Under the pieces are notes generated by a model. The model made no database searches. It saw nothing but the letters and a program-made list of their open reading frames with translations, and was not told where the DNA came from. A DNA stretch of 11,801 bases from Chloroflexota bacterium (GTDB lineage Bacteria; Chloroflexota; Limnocylindria; P2-11E), in the NCBI GenBank assembly GCA_005889445.1, contig VBGS01000043.1, positions 1 to 11,801 on the forward strand, in the 5' to 3' direction. This document shows, piece by piece, positions 1 to 6,276 of the stretch; position 1 is the first letter of the stretch; each line of letters opens with the position of its first letter. A program made the translations under genes and the position numbers.

Positions 1-1
1 C

Positions 2-322
2 TCCACATTCACCGAGAGCATCAACGGCGCGGACGGGATCACATTTGACTCCGCGGGCCGCCTCTGGGTCTGCGCGAATCAGGAAAACGTGCTCTACGTC
101 CTCAACTCGCAGGGCCGGGTACTTGACATCATCGGAGGTTTCGACGGGGTCGATGAGAGCGGCGCCCCTCGCGGCCTACTGTTCCCGGCGAGCATCGTCC
201 AGAGTGGCGGGGCGATGTACATCACGAACACGGCGCTCGACTTCCGTCACTTCTACGCCGACGAGCGTCCGATCACGCTCTTCACGCTCGCGCGCGTACA
301 GGTGAATGGATCTGATCAGTAG
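2..322 (+). CDS. SMP-30/gluconolactonase-like beta-propeller protein, C-terminal part
   Basis: The frame is open from base 2 and stops with TAG at 320-322, giving the last 106 residues of a gene that starts outside the window. The visible text reads as two to three beta-propeller blades: an INGADGITFD stretch followed by GRLWVCAN, then NVLYVLNSQGRV, and later the MYITNTALDF strand. The pattern of DG-(I)-x-FD followed by LWVxxN and then Y(V/I)TNxALD is typical of SMP-30/gluconolactonase/LRE proteins, where such Asn and Asp residues bind a divalent metal; members hydrolyse sugar lactones or related esters. The final residues are hydrophilic and the protein seems to end normally. The substrate cannot be told, and other NHL or SGL-type propellers are possible. 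The gene is convergent with the monooxygenase gene at 360-1391. Confidence 0.75.
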   Translation, partial: STFTESINGADGITFDSAGRLWVCANQENVLYVLNSQGRVLDIIGGFDGVDESGAPRGLLFPASIVQSGGAMYITNTALDFRHFYADERPITLFTLARVQVNGSDQ

Positions 323-329
323 CTGAGAA

Positions 330-360
330 ACGACGGGACCGCGCGCTGCGGTCCCGTCGT
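330..360. terminator. Perfect 13-bp hairpin between convergent genes
   Basis: Bases 330-342 (ACGACGGGACCGC) are exactly complementary to 348-360, with a 5-nt loop GCGCT at 343-347. The stem starts seven bases after the plus-strand stop codon (320-322), and its outermost base, 360, is the last base of the minus-strand stop codon (360-362). It is therefore placed to end transcription from both sides. No long U tract follows on either strand: three T after the stem on the minus strand, none on the plus. It may be a weak intrinsic terminator or an mRNA 3'-end stabiliser. The structure is seen directly; the terminator role is inferred from its position. Confidence 0.6.
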
Positions 361-1391
361 CACCCGCGCATGAGCGGGAACACCTGCTCGGCGAAACGAT
401 CCATTTCTTCGCGCTGCGGGCTGCATTGCAGCAGGACGAGGTCCACGCCGATCCGCTCCAGCTCACGGACCCGCGCGGCGACCTGCTCGGGCGTGCCGAC
501 CAGACCGGTGCGTAGGCCGCGGTTGGAGACGCTGTAGTCCTCGAGGGAGATGTCCGTTCCGAGCTGCGAGCCTTTCACGAAGTCCTGATAGCTGGCGTAG
601 CCGCGCGCGCTGGAGCGCACATCGGTGATGCGCGCGACCTCTTTCTTCACTTCGGCCTCCGTGGGGCGAACGATCCCGTACGCCGCGACTCCGAATCGGA
701 GCGGCGGCGCCTCCGGATGCCTCGCGCGGCGCGCGCGCATGTCCTGGATCTTTGGCGCCAGCGCTTCGGGCGGATCGCCATGCATCAGATACGCGTCGCA
801 GTCTCGGGCGATGAGCTCGCGCGCGGCCTCTGACTCGCCGCCGGCGTACAGCGTGGGCCATGGTTTCTGCACCGGCTTCGGGTGGAGGCGCGCGTTCTTG
901 ATCTCGTAAAAGCGGCCGTCGAGGGTGAATTCGGACCGCGTCCACATTCCCTTGAGGATGGCGATGAACTCTGCGGTCCTCGCGTAGCGCTCGTCATGCT
1001 CGACCCACGCGCCGCCGTACTGGCGACTCTCTTCGGCCCACCACGCGCTCACTACGTTCAGCGTGAAGCGGCCGCCCGAGATCTGGTCGATCGTGGCGGT
1101 CTCTTTCGCGACGAGCGCTGGAAGGCGGAAGTTCGGGCGCACCGCCGTCATCAGCTCGAGGCGCGAGGTGACGGACGCGAGCGCGGCGGTGGTGGTCCAG
1201 GCCTCGAGGCAGTCGGCCTCAGGGCCCTTGATGTCGTTGAGATTGAGCTCGGCGACGAGGGTCACGTCCCAGCCGGTTTGCTCCGCGCGCTGGGCGAGGT
1301 CGCGCTGGTAGTCGAAGGTCGCCGGCATGCCTTCGTCCTCGACGTTGCGCAGCCACCCGCCGAAGACCGGCATCCAGAACCCGAAGCGCAT
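360..1391 (-). CDS. SsuD-like FMNH2-dependent monooxygenase (LLM class)
   Basis: This 343-aa protein belongs to the bacterial luciferase-like (TIM-barrel) flavin monooxygenases. It begins MRFGFWMPVFGGW, as the first barrel strand of alkanesulfonate/dimethylsulfone monooxygenases does. The family features NVVSAWW (residues 112-118), EHDERYARTAEFI (131-143) and PTLYAGGESEAA (179-190, flavin phosphate-binding region) are all present. Cys61 and His204 sit where SsuD-type enzymes carry active-site Cys and His residues. Such enzymes use reduced FMN and O2 to cleave C-S bonds of sulfonates or sulfones, releasing sulfite or sulfinate. No flavin reductase gene is visible here. The ATG at 1391 lies 5 nt after the stop of the membrane-protein gene, so it is probably the last gene of a minus-strand operon. 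The family is secure; the substrate (alkanesulfonate, sulfone or a non-sulfur compound) is not. Confidence 0.85.
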   Translation of the reverse strand: MRFGFWMPVFGGWLRNVEDEGMPATFDYQRDLAQRAEQTGWDVTLVAELNLNDIKGPEADCLEAWTTTAALASVTSRLELMTAVRPNFRLPALVAKETATIDQISGGRFTLNVVSAWWAEESRQYGGAWVEHDERYARTAEFIAILKGMWTRSEFTLDGRFYEIKNARLHPKPVQKPWPTLYAGGESEAARELIARDCDAYLMHGDPPEALAPKIQDMRARRARHPEAPPLRFGVAAYGIVRPTEAEVKKEVARITDVRSSARGYASYQDFVKGSQLGTDISLEDYSVSNRGLRTGLVGTPEQVAARVRELERIGVDLVLLQCSPQREEMDRFAEQVFPLMRG

Positions 1392-1396
1392 TCGCG

Positions 1397-1825
1397 TCAG
1401 GTTAGTTGGGCGGCGCGCCTTCCGCTCGCGAGCGATCGCAGCTCGACGAACGCGCCGACGATCGCCGCGATCAATACGGCGCCGCTCGTGGCGAGGACGA
1501 GCGACGCACCGGGCACTCCGCAGTCATACGCGGACGTGATCGGCGGATGGTCAGGCGGACATGGCGCGTCGGAGACATGCGCGATCGACCAGAGGAGGAA
1601 CGGGAGCGCGACGACGATCGCGGCGACCCACAGTCCGGCGAGCGGGCGGCGCTCGGCACGCGACGCGGCGATCGTCGTCAGACCGATGGCGGCCAGACCC
1701 ATGAGGACGAGGACGTTCGGCGGCCGGAGACCCTCGGACGTGAGCATCCCGGTCGCGCCGTAGTAGGCGATGAACCCGGAGAGACCCTGGAGCGCGCGAA
1801 ACGCGAGCGCGGCTAGCACGCGCAC
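1397..1825 (-). CDS. Small integral membrane protein with paired loop cysteines
   Basis: A 142-aa hydrophobic protein with a GTG start at 1825. Likely membrane segments are residues 37-54, 62-84 and 105-128, and the first 25 residues may form a fourth, weaker segment. Between the second and third clear segments lies a polar loop with Cys89 and Cys102 in a Pro/Asp-rich context (CPPDHP ... AYDC). If the loop faces outside, these could form a disulfide. I recognise no family. The gene lies 16 nt downstream of the ATP-grasp gene and 5 nt upstream of the monooxygenase gene on the same strand, so it is probably co-transcribed. It might be a transport or anchoring partner of that pathway, but this is only context. 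Confidence 0.65.
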   Translation of the reverse strand: MRVLAALAFRALQGLSGFIAYYGATGMLTSEGLRPPNVLVLMGLAAIGLTTIAASRAERRPLAGLWVAAIVVALPFLLWSIAHVSDAPCPPDHPPITSAYDCGVPGASLVLATSGAVLIAAIVGAFVELRSLASGRRAAQLT

Positions 1826-1853
1826 CTCACCCGCAGCTTCGCTAGCACGCGCA
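1812..1853. repeat. 13-bp direct repeat spanning a gene junction
   Basis: GCTAGCACGCGCA occurs at 1812-1824 and again at 1841-1853, 29 bp apart. Read on the minus strand, one copy encodes the Cys-Ala-Cys-stop end of the ATP-grasp protein. The other contains nearly all of the start of the membrane-protein gene (bases 2 onward of its GTG). It may be chance, a slippage duplication, or a binding site. Confidence 0.5.
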
Positions 1854-2978
1854 GTAATACTTCCCCGCCGGCCCCTCGTTCTTGATGAGCTGCGCGAAGG
1901 GGCCTGGATCGTCGGGGTCCCACACGGCGTTCACCACGTCGCCGCTCGCCGGGAAGAGCGGGCGCGACGCCGCGAGCAGGGCGTAATCACGTTCGTAGAT
2001 CCAGCGCATGCCGTCTCGCAACGCGCCCGCGCGATCGCCGCGTCCGATCGCTTCGCTGTACGCGAGCCACGGCAGATCGACGCCGCTCGCGATGGGCAGG
2101 CCGATCCATTTCCAGACGCGCGGATTGACGTCGAGCAGGAGATGCTCCCTGCGCTCCGGGTCCCAGATGAACTCGACCTCGCTGATGCCGTGGTAGCCAT
2201 ACGCGCGAAGGATCGCGGTCCCCCGGTCGAGGATCTCGGGGACCTGTTCGCCGATGACCAGACATCCCGTGCCAAATCCCTCGGGGTACTGCTCGAGCTT
2301 GCGGCCGACGAACGCGCCGCGCATCTCGCCGTCCGGCGCGACGTACGAGCAGAGCGAGTAGAAGCCTCCCGCCGGAACGTCGACGATCTCCTGCGCCACG
2401 CACGCCAGATCGGCGGCCTCGCCGGCAAATCGCATCAGCTCCTTGGCGTTCTCGGCGCGAAAGACCTTCACGCCGAAGCGATCGTAGAAGCGCCGCTGCT
2501 CGGCTGGCTTGACGATCGCGGGGTAGCGGATCTCCTTCGCGGTCGCTCGTGGATCCTGCAGGGAGTACGTCCGCGGTATCGGGATCCCGAGATGATGCGC
2601 ATCGGCGTAGAGGCGTCGCTTGTCGAGCACCGCATCGATGACCGAAAGCTCGCTGAACGGAACGCGGTAACAGGTCTCCAGCTGCGAGCGGTACCGCGCC
2701 ACCGCAAGGACCCATTCGTCGTTCGTCGGGAAGAGCACCGCGCCCTCGCCGAAATGCCGCGCGTTGTCGAGGAGATACGCCACGAACCCCTTTTCATCCT
2801 CGAGCGGGTTCGGGCAGCGATGTCGCTCGATCACCGCCTTGGACGCCTGACCGAGGCCGCGAGGGTCCGGATCGAGCGCGCTGACCTCGACCCCGTGCGC
2901 GGCCAGCGAGCGCGCAACAGCGAGGCCGGTGATGTGACAGTTGAAGACGAGCGCGCGTGGCGTGCTAGACGCGATCAA
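1842..2978 (-). CDS. ATP-grasp carboxylate-amine ligase-like protein
   Basis: With a TTG start at 2978 this is 378 aa. Residues 9-60 form a pre-ATP-grasp Rossmann-like lobe (ALVFNCHITGLAVARSL, then a DPD turn). FPTNDEW (83-89) is typical of D-aspartate ligase-like and PylC-like relatives. ATP-grasp landmarks are D119-K120, the nucleotide-binding Lys in AIVKP (K157), the EVEF strand (E267, E269) and the metal site LLLDVNPR (D283, N285, R287). Such enzymes make an acyl phosphate from a carboxylate and ATP and pass it to an amine, giving an amide or peptide bond. No ATG or GTG lies in frame near the expected N-terminus, so TTG is the best choice. It sits inside the end of the PLP-enzyme gene (14-nt overlap), suggesting translational coupling. 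The protein ends in Tyr-Tyr-Cys-Ala-Cys, which is odd. Class is confident; substrate and exact start are not. Confidence 0.82.
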   Translation of the reverse strand: MIASSTPRALVFNCHITGLAVARSLAAHGVEVSALDPDPRGLGQASKAVIERHRCPNPLEDEKGFVAYLLDNARHFGEGAVLFPTNDEWVLAVARYRSQLETCYRVPFSELSVIDAVLDKRRLYADAHHLGIPIPRTYSLQDPRATAKEIRYPAIVKPAEQRRFYDRFGVKVFRAENAKELMRFAGEAADLACVAQEIVDVPAGGFYSLCSYVAPDGEMRGAFVGRKLEQYPEGFGTGCLVIGEQVPEILDRGTAILRAYGYHGISEVEFIWDPERREHLLLDVNPRVWKWIGLPIASGVDLPWLAYSEAIGRGDRAGALRDGMRWIYERDYALLAASRPLFPASGDVVNAVWDPDDPGPFAQLIKNEGPAGKYYCAC

Positions 2979-4161
2979 GCGCGCGATCGATGTCCGCGAC
3001 GAGGTCGTCGGTGTCTTCGATGCCCACTGACATGCGCAGGAAGCCATCGGTGATGCCGAGGCGCTTTCGCTCTTCCACCGGCAGCCTGCGGTGCGACGAG
3101 ATCGCCGGATACAGGACCTCGGTGAAAAGGTCTCCGACCGTCGTCGCCGATGCGGCGAGCTCGAGGCTGTCGAGGAAGCGGAACGCCGCGGCCCGGGTGT
3201 CGTCGCGCAGCTGGAACGAGACGACCCCGCCGTAGAGCCCATTGAACTGGCGCGTCGCGAGGGCATGCTGCGGGTGATCCGGTAGGCCCGGATAGCGAAC
3301 CCGCGCGATCTTCGGATGCGATACCAGATGGCTCGCGATCTCCATCGCGCTCGCGCACTGGCGACGCACGCGGAGCGCGAGCGTGCGCATCCCGCGGATC
3401 GTGAGCCACGCTTCGTGCGGCGGGAGATACCCGCCATCGAGGATGGTGCGGTCGCGCATCGTGGCCGCCAGCTCGGCCGAGCCCGAGACGACGCCGCCCA
3501 TCACGTCGCCATGCCCGTTGATGTATTTGGTGAGGGAGTGGATGACCATGGTCGCGCCCAGCGTCGCCGGCTTGACGAGGATCGGCGTCGCGAAGGTCGC
3601 GTCGATCGCGAGGGCCGCGCCCTTCGCCTTTGCGAGCGCCGCGAGGGCGGACACGTCGCTCACGCGCAGGAGCGGATTTGCGATGACCTCCGCGTAGAGG
3701 AGGGTCGTCGGCTTGTCGGCGAGTGCACGATCCACCGCAGCAAGGTCGGTCGTATCGACGAATGAGATGTCCGCCCCGCGCTCGCGGACCCAGCGCTCGA
3801 AGAGCGCGCGCGTTTGGCCGTAGCAATCCTCGGGCGCGACGACGCGCCCGCCGCGCGATACAGCGCAGGCGTCGACCGCTGCGGCGATCGCCGCCATACC
3901 GGTGACGAAACACGTCGCCGCCCCGGCGGCGTCGAGGTCGGCGAGCGCGCTCTCGAGCGCGGCCGTCGTCGGCGTCCCGTAGCGGCCATAGACGTAGCCC
4001 GGTCGATCGTTGCCAAAAACGGCGTCTTGATCCGCGGCGGATCCGTAATCGAAGGCGACGCTCTGCACGAGGGGCGGGACGACGGGCTGCCCGTCTCCCG
4101 AGGGGAGCGAACGGGCGGCGCGCACCAGGCGCGTGCCCGTCCCCAGCTCCCTTCGGTCCAT
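2965..4161 (-). CDS. Cys/Met metabolism PLP-dependent enzyme (cystathionine synthase/lyase family)
   Basis: A 398-aa fold-type I PLP enzyme, normal length for cystathionine gamma-synthase/lyase proteins. Landmarks in order: the phosphate-binding Tyr-Gly-Arg (58-60) from the neighbouring subunit, Tyr114 in CYGQT that stacks on PLP, Asp187 in IDATFATP that pairs with the pyridine nitrogen, and the Schiff-base Lys212 in HSLTKYINGHGDVMGG. The family makes or breaks C-S bonds at the gamma or beta carbon (cystathionine, homocysteine, methionine, O-acyl-homoserine). Methionine gamma-lyase has Cys after the Tyr-Gly; here it is Gln116, which argues against that activity. DAT replaces the more usual DNT. 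The ATG at 4161 gives a natural N-terminus (MDRRELGTGT); longer readings run into the KGG gene. It lies 20 nt downstream of that gene and overlaps the ATP-grasp gene. The exact reaction is unresolved. Confidence 0.9.
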   Translation of the reverse strand: MDRRELGTGTRLVRAARSLPSGDGQPVVPPLVQSVAFDYGSAADQDAVFGNDRPGYVYGRYGTPTTAALESALADLDAAGAATCFVTGMAAIAAAVDACAVSRGGRVVAPEDCYGQTRALFERWVRERGADISFVDTTDLAAVDRALADKPTTLLYAEVIANPLLRVSDVSALAALAKAKGAALAIDATFATPILVKPATLGATMVIHSLTKYINGHGDVMGGVVSGSAELAATMRDRTILDGGYLPPHEAWLTIRGMRTLALRVRRQCASAMEIASHLVSHPKIARVRYPGLPDHPQHALATRQFNGLYGGVVSFQLRDDTRAAAFRFLDSLELAASATTVGDLFTEVLYPAISSHRRLPVEERKRLGITDGFLRMSVGIEDTDDLVADIDRALDRV

Positions 4162-4181
4162 CAAGGGACCAAGGTACGCCG

Positions 4182-4508
4182 CTACTCCGCGGCGGTCTCC
4201 CTCTTGGTTTCCTCCGCCTCCGGCGGGCTTTCGAGGCTCTTCGCACGTTCGATGAGATCGGCGACCTTCTGGCCGCCCTTTCGGCCGATGCGCTCGAAGT
4301 GCCCGGCTCCGTACTTGGCGGTCACCGCGCGACCGCCCTTCTTTCCGATGCGGCCGAAGAACTCGGGCCCGTACTTGTTCGCCGTGCTCGACCCGCCCTT
4401 CTTGCCGATCTTCTCGTAGAACTCCGGGCCGTACTTCTCGCTGACCAATCGGCCACCCATCCGACCAGCCTCGGCGACGGTCATGCCGCCTCCTGCTTTC
4501 CGTGCCAT
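4182..4508 (-). CDS. KGG-repeat stress-protein-like hydrophilic protein
   Basis: A 108-aa, very hydrophilic, Gly/Lys-rich protein built on a strict 20-residue period. Gly-Gly pairs fall at 18-19, 38-39, 58-59 and 78-79, and the Lys-Tyr-Gly that opens each unit at 25, 45 and 65. Each full unit reads KYG(P/A)xxFxxIG(K/R)KGG. This is the KGG motif of GsiB-like general stress proteins and plant Em/LEA group 1 proteins, which are disordered and linked to desiccation or osmotic stress. An acidic tail (residues 85-108) follows. The start is firm: AAGGAG lies 6 nt before the ATG at 4508. Being first in the minus run, this gene may set expression of the whole block, or be a separate unit with readthrough. 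Its exact role is unknown. Confidence 0.88.
   Translation of the reverse strand: MARKAGGGMTVAEAGRMGGRLVSEKYGPEFYEKIGKKGGSSTANKYGPEFFGRIGKKGGRAVTAKYGAGHFERIGRKGGQKVADLIERAKSLESPPEAEETKRETAAE
4257..4436 (-). repeat. Three tandem imperfect 60-bp coding repeats
   Basis: Units at 4377-4436, 4317-4376 and 4257-4316, read on the minus strand, each encode a 20-residue KGG unit beginning AAGTAC (Lys-Tyr). They are in-frame with no interruption. The first two are closest (KYGPEF start and IGKKGG core in both); the third is more diverged (KYGAGHF, IGRKGG). A partial unit, EAGRMGGRL, precedes them. Confidence 0.85.
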
Positions 4509-4625
4509 GGCCTGCTCCTTTTGCGCTGAATGAGCGAGTGATGTACGGGCAGGTGCCATGCCCAGCAGGCGACTGAACGGCACCGCTGGGTAACATTTGC
4601 GCAACGAAAGACCGGAGTTAAGCGC
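4509..4625. promoter_or_regulatory. Divergent promoter region, KGG gene / glycosylase-like gene
   Basis: These 117 bp separate two divergent start codons and must hold the promoters of both units. I see no convincing -35/-10 pair; TAACAT at 4591-4596 is a possible weak -10 for the plus gene. GGAG at 4614-4617, 8 nt before the ATG at 4626, is its ribosome site. The region holds two interleaved complementary hexamer pairs: GGTGCC 4552-4557 with GGCACC 4579-4584, and CCCAGC 4561-4566 with GCTGGG 4585-4590. A regulatory role is inferred from position only. Confidence 0.45.
4515..4520 (-). promoter_or_regulatory. Strong ribosome binding site of the KGG gene
   Basis: On the minus strand AAGGAG is followed by CAGGCC and the ATG at 4508, a near-ideal Shine-Dalgarno with 6-nt spacing. 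It fixes this start against longer in-frame readings reaching 4868. Most other starts in the window have weak or no such site, so strong translation of the stress protein is suggested. Confidence 0.8.
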
Positions 4626-5168
4626 ATGGAAGCACCGAAACAGATCACACCGAAGTCCCTCGATGATTATCTCGAGCAGCTGAGCAAAGGAGTCTTCCAG
4701 GCTGGGATCAGCTGGCGGGTCGTCGACGCGAAGTGGGACGGCATCAAAGCGGCGTTCCATCGGTTCCAGGTCGAGCGCGTCGCGCGCATGAGCGATCGCG
4801 ACATCGACAAGGTCGCGACGGATGAGCGGGTCATCCGCAGCCGTCCGAAGATCGCGGCGGTCGTGCACAACGCACAGGCGCTACTCCAGGTCGAACGGGC
4901 CGGCGGCTTCAAGAAGCATCTGCGATCGTTCCCCGACTACGAGTCGCTCGCGACCGATCTGAAGAAGCGATTCAAGTTCGTCGGCGACAGCGGCGCCTAT
5001 CACTTCCTCTATACGGTTCGGCAGCCGGTCCCCGACTGGCATGCCTGGGCGGCGGCGCACGGGATGCGCTGGGGCGAGGGCGCGAAGACTACGCGGCCGG
5101 CGAAATCTCGAGGTCGATCGGCTCCTCGCGCACGAACAGCGCAACGACGACGCTCGCCAGCGCGCTGA
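4626..5168 (+). CDS. Divergent DNA-3-methyladenine glycosylase I (Tag)-family protein
   Basis: A 180-aa protein with the helix-hairpin-helix glycosylase layout of Tag: QAGISW (25-30), a helix ending in AAFHRF, then VARMSDRDIDKVATDERVIRSRPKIAAVVHNAQ, and later FKFVGDSGAYHFLY. This matches Tag block by block (QAGLSW, cFh.F, IIRN..KI.A...NA, FKFVG). Tag removes 3-methyladenine from alkylated DNA. Key differences: the N-terminal Cys-Gly-Trp and C-terminal His/Cys zinc residues of classic Tag are absent, and the catalytic Glu just before QAGLSW seems replaced. A basic, Arg-rich tail (about 155-180) may bind nucleic acid or simply be read through the overlapped region. The last 80 bp overlap the convergent transporter gene. 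It may be a non-canonical glycosylase or a DNA-binding relative. ATG is chosen on the GGAG 8 nt upstream. Confidence 0.78.
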   Translation: MEAPKQITPKSLDDYLEQLSKGVFQAGISWRVVDAKWDGIKAAFHRFQVERVARMSDRDIDKVATDERVIRSRPKIAAVVHNAQALLQVERAGGFKKHLRSFPDYESLATDLKKRFKFVGDSGAYHFLYTVRQPVPDWHAWAAAHGMRWGEGAKTTRPAKSRGRSAPRARTAQRRRSPAR

Positions 5169-6276
5169 CGACCAGACAGAAGAGCCCGAGCGACCAGAAC
5201 CCGAACACGTCGATGAGGATGCCGCCGACGGTGGCGCCGGCCACGATGCTGAGGCTGGTCACCGACGCGGAGAGCGCCAGCAGCGTCCCGCGCGCCTCGG
5301 GTACCTGCTCGGTCAGCAGCGTCGTGTTCGAGGCGAAGCGCGCGCCCATCACCGCCGCGAGCGCGAGGCTGAGGAGCGCGGTGAGCACGAGTGGTGGCGT
5401 GAGGTTGGTCAGCACCGCCAGGAGCGCTCCCGATATGACCACGCTCCCCGCGACCACGGGCTTATGGCCGATACGCGCACCGAGCCGTCCGCCGAGCTGG
5501 CTTCCGATGAGCACGCCCAGTCCCTGAGTCAGCGCGATGGTCGAGGCCAGGCCTTCCGACAGCCCGAAGGTGACCTCGAAGAACACGACGACGTACGTCG
5601 ACCAGGTGAACCAGTAGAGGGATCCGAGCAGGCTCGAGACGATCGCCGCCACGGCGGAGGACTTGGTGACGATCGAGCGGTAGAGCTCGCGCACTTCCGC
5701 GTCGTTGAGTGGCGCCTGCGCCGGGCGCAGCCGCCAGAAGAGCACCACCGCCGCGATGATCGAAAGTGAACCGACCATCGCGACCGACGCCCGCCACGTC
5801 GTCGCCTCGGCGATGATGCCCGCAAGAGGCACCCCGATGATCGAGGCCATCGTGTTCATTCCGATGACCGTCGCGATCGCACGGGCCCGCTCTCCGTAGG
5901 GAAAGTTATCTCCGAGGATCGCGTTCGCGTTGGGATAGATGACCGACGCGCCGATACCCGCGACCATGCGTGTCGCGACGAGGACAGGGAAGCTCGTCGC
6001 GAACGCGGCGAGCAGCGTGAACACCCCCATGACCGCGGAGCCGGCGACGAGGAAACGCTTCCGACCGAAACGGTCCGAGTACGGTCCGGCGAGCACGGCG
6101 ACGACGATCCCCGGGGCGCCGTAGGCCGCAACGACAAGGCCCGCCGCTCCAGTCGAGATGCCGAATTCCGCGGCGATCTGGGTCAGGACCGGTGCCATCA
6201 CCACACTCGCGTAGACCGACGCGAAGGTCAGGAACCCGAGGATGAGGATGAGCGCGCGGCGTTCCGCGCGGGTCAA
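5089..6276 (-). CDS. MFS transporter, 12-TM
   Basis: With a TTG start at 6276 this is 395 aa, the normal size for a 12-helix major facilitator. It begins MTRAERRALILILGFL, leading straight into the first helix. MFS motif A sits in the 2-3 loop as GPYSDRFGRK (64-73). A hydrophilic central loop (RLRPAQAPLNDAEVRELYR) divides two six-helix halves, and helix 4 to 5 follows the drug:H+ antiporter style. It probably exports or imports a small molecule by proton coupling. The TTG overlaps the TGA of the peptidase gene (TTGA, 6273-6276), and no ATG or GTG lies nearby in frame, so coupled re-initiation is likely. The 3' end overlaps the convergent glycosylase-like gene by 80 bp. Substrate unknown; pairing with an M20 peptidase hints at a peptide or acylated amino acid. 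Confidence 0.88.
   Translation of the reverse strand: MTRAERRALILILGFLTFASVYASVVMAPVLTQIAAEFGISTGAAGLVVAAYGAPGIVVAVLAGPYSDRFGRKRFLVAGSAVMGVFTLLAAFATSFPVLVATRMVAGIGASVIYPNANAILGDNFPYGERARAIATVIGMNTMASIIGVPLAGIIAEATTWRASVAMVGSLSIIAAVVLFWRLRPAQAPLNDAEVRELYRSIVTKSSAVAAIVSSLLGSLYWFTWSTYVVVFFEVTFGLSEGLASTIALTQGLGVLIGSQLGGRLGARIGHKPVVAGSVVISGALLAVLTNLTPPLVLTALLSLALAAVMGARFASNTTLLTEQVPEARGTLLALSASVTSLSIVAGATVGGILIDVFGFWSLGLFCLVVSALASVVVALFVREEPIDLEISPAA

Noticed and set aside
882..1763. 293-codon plus-strand frame opposite the monooxygenase and membrane-protein genes
   Set aside because: Crosses two real genes on the other strand and shows only shadow composition.
1770..3053. 427-codon plus-strand frame opposite the ATP-grasp gene
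   Set aside because: Low-complexity Arg/Ala/Asp composition with no motif; the minus strand encodes a well-formed ATP-grasp protein.
2979..3437. N-terminal extension of the ATP-grasp protein to 531 residues
   Set aside because: The extra 153 residues are a shadow of the PLP gene (Arg/Ser-rich); the fold begins just after TTG 2978.
4162..4596. N-terminal extension of the PLP enzyme
   Set aside because: It would overlap the KGG gene in another frame; the family's normal N-terminus matches ATG 4161.
5041..5769. 242-codon plus-strand frame opposite the MFS gene
   Set aside because: Highly charged shadow of a membrane protein; no domain.
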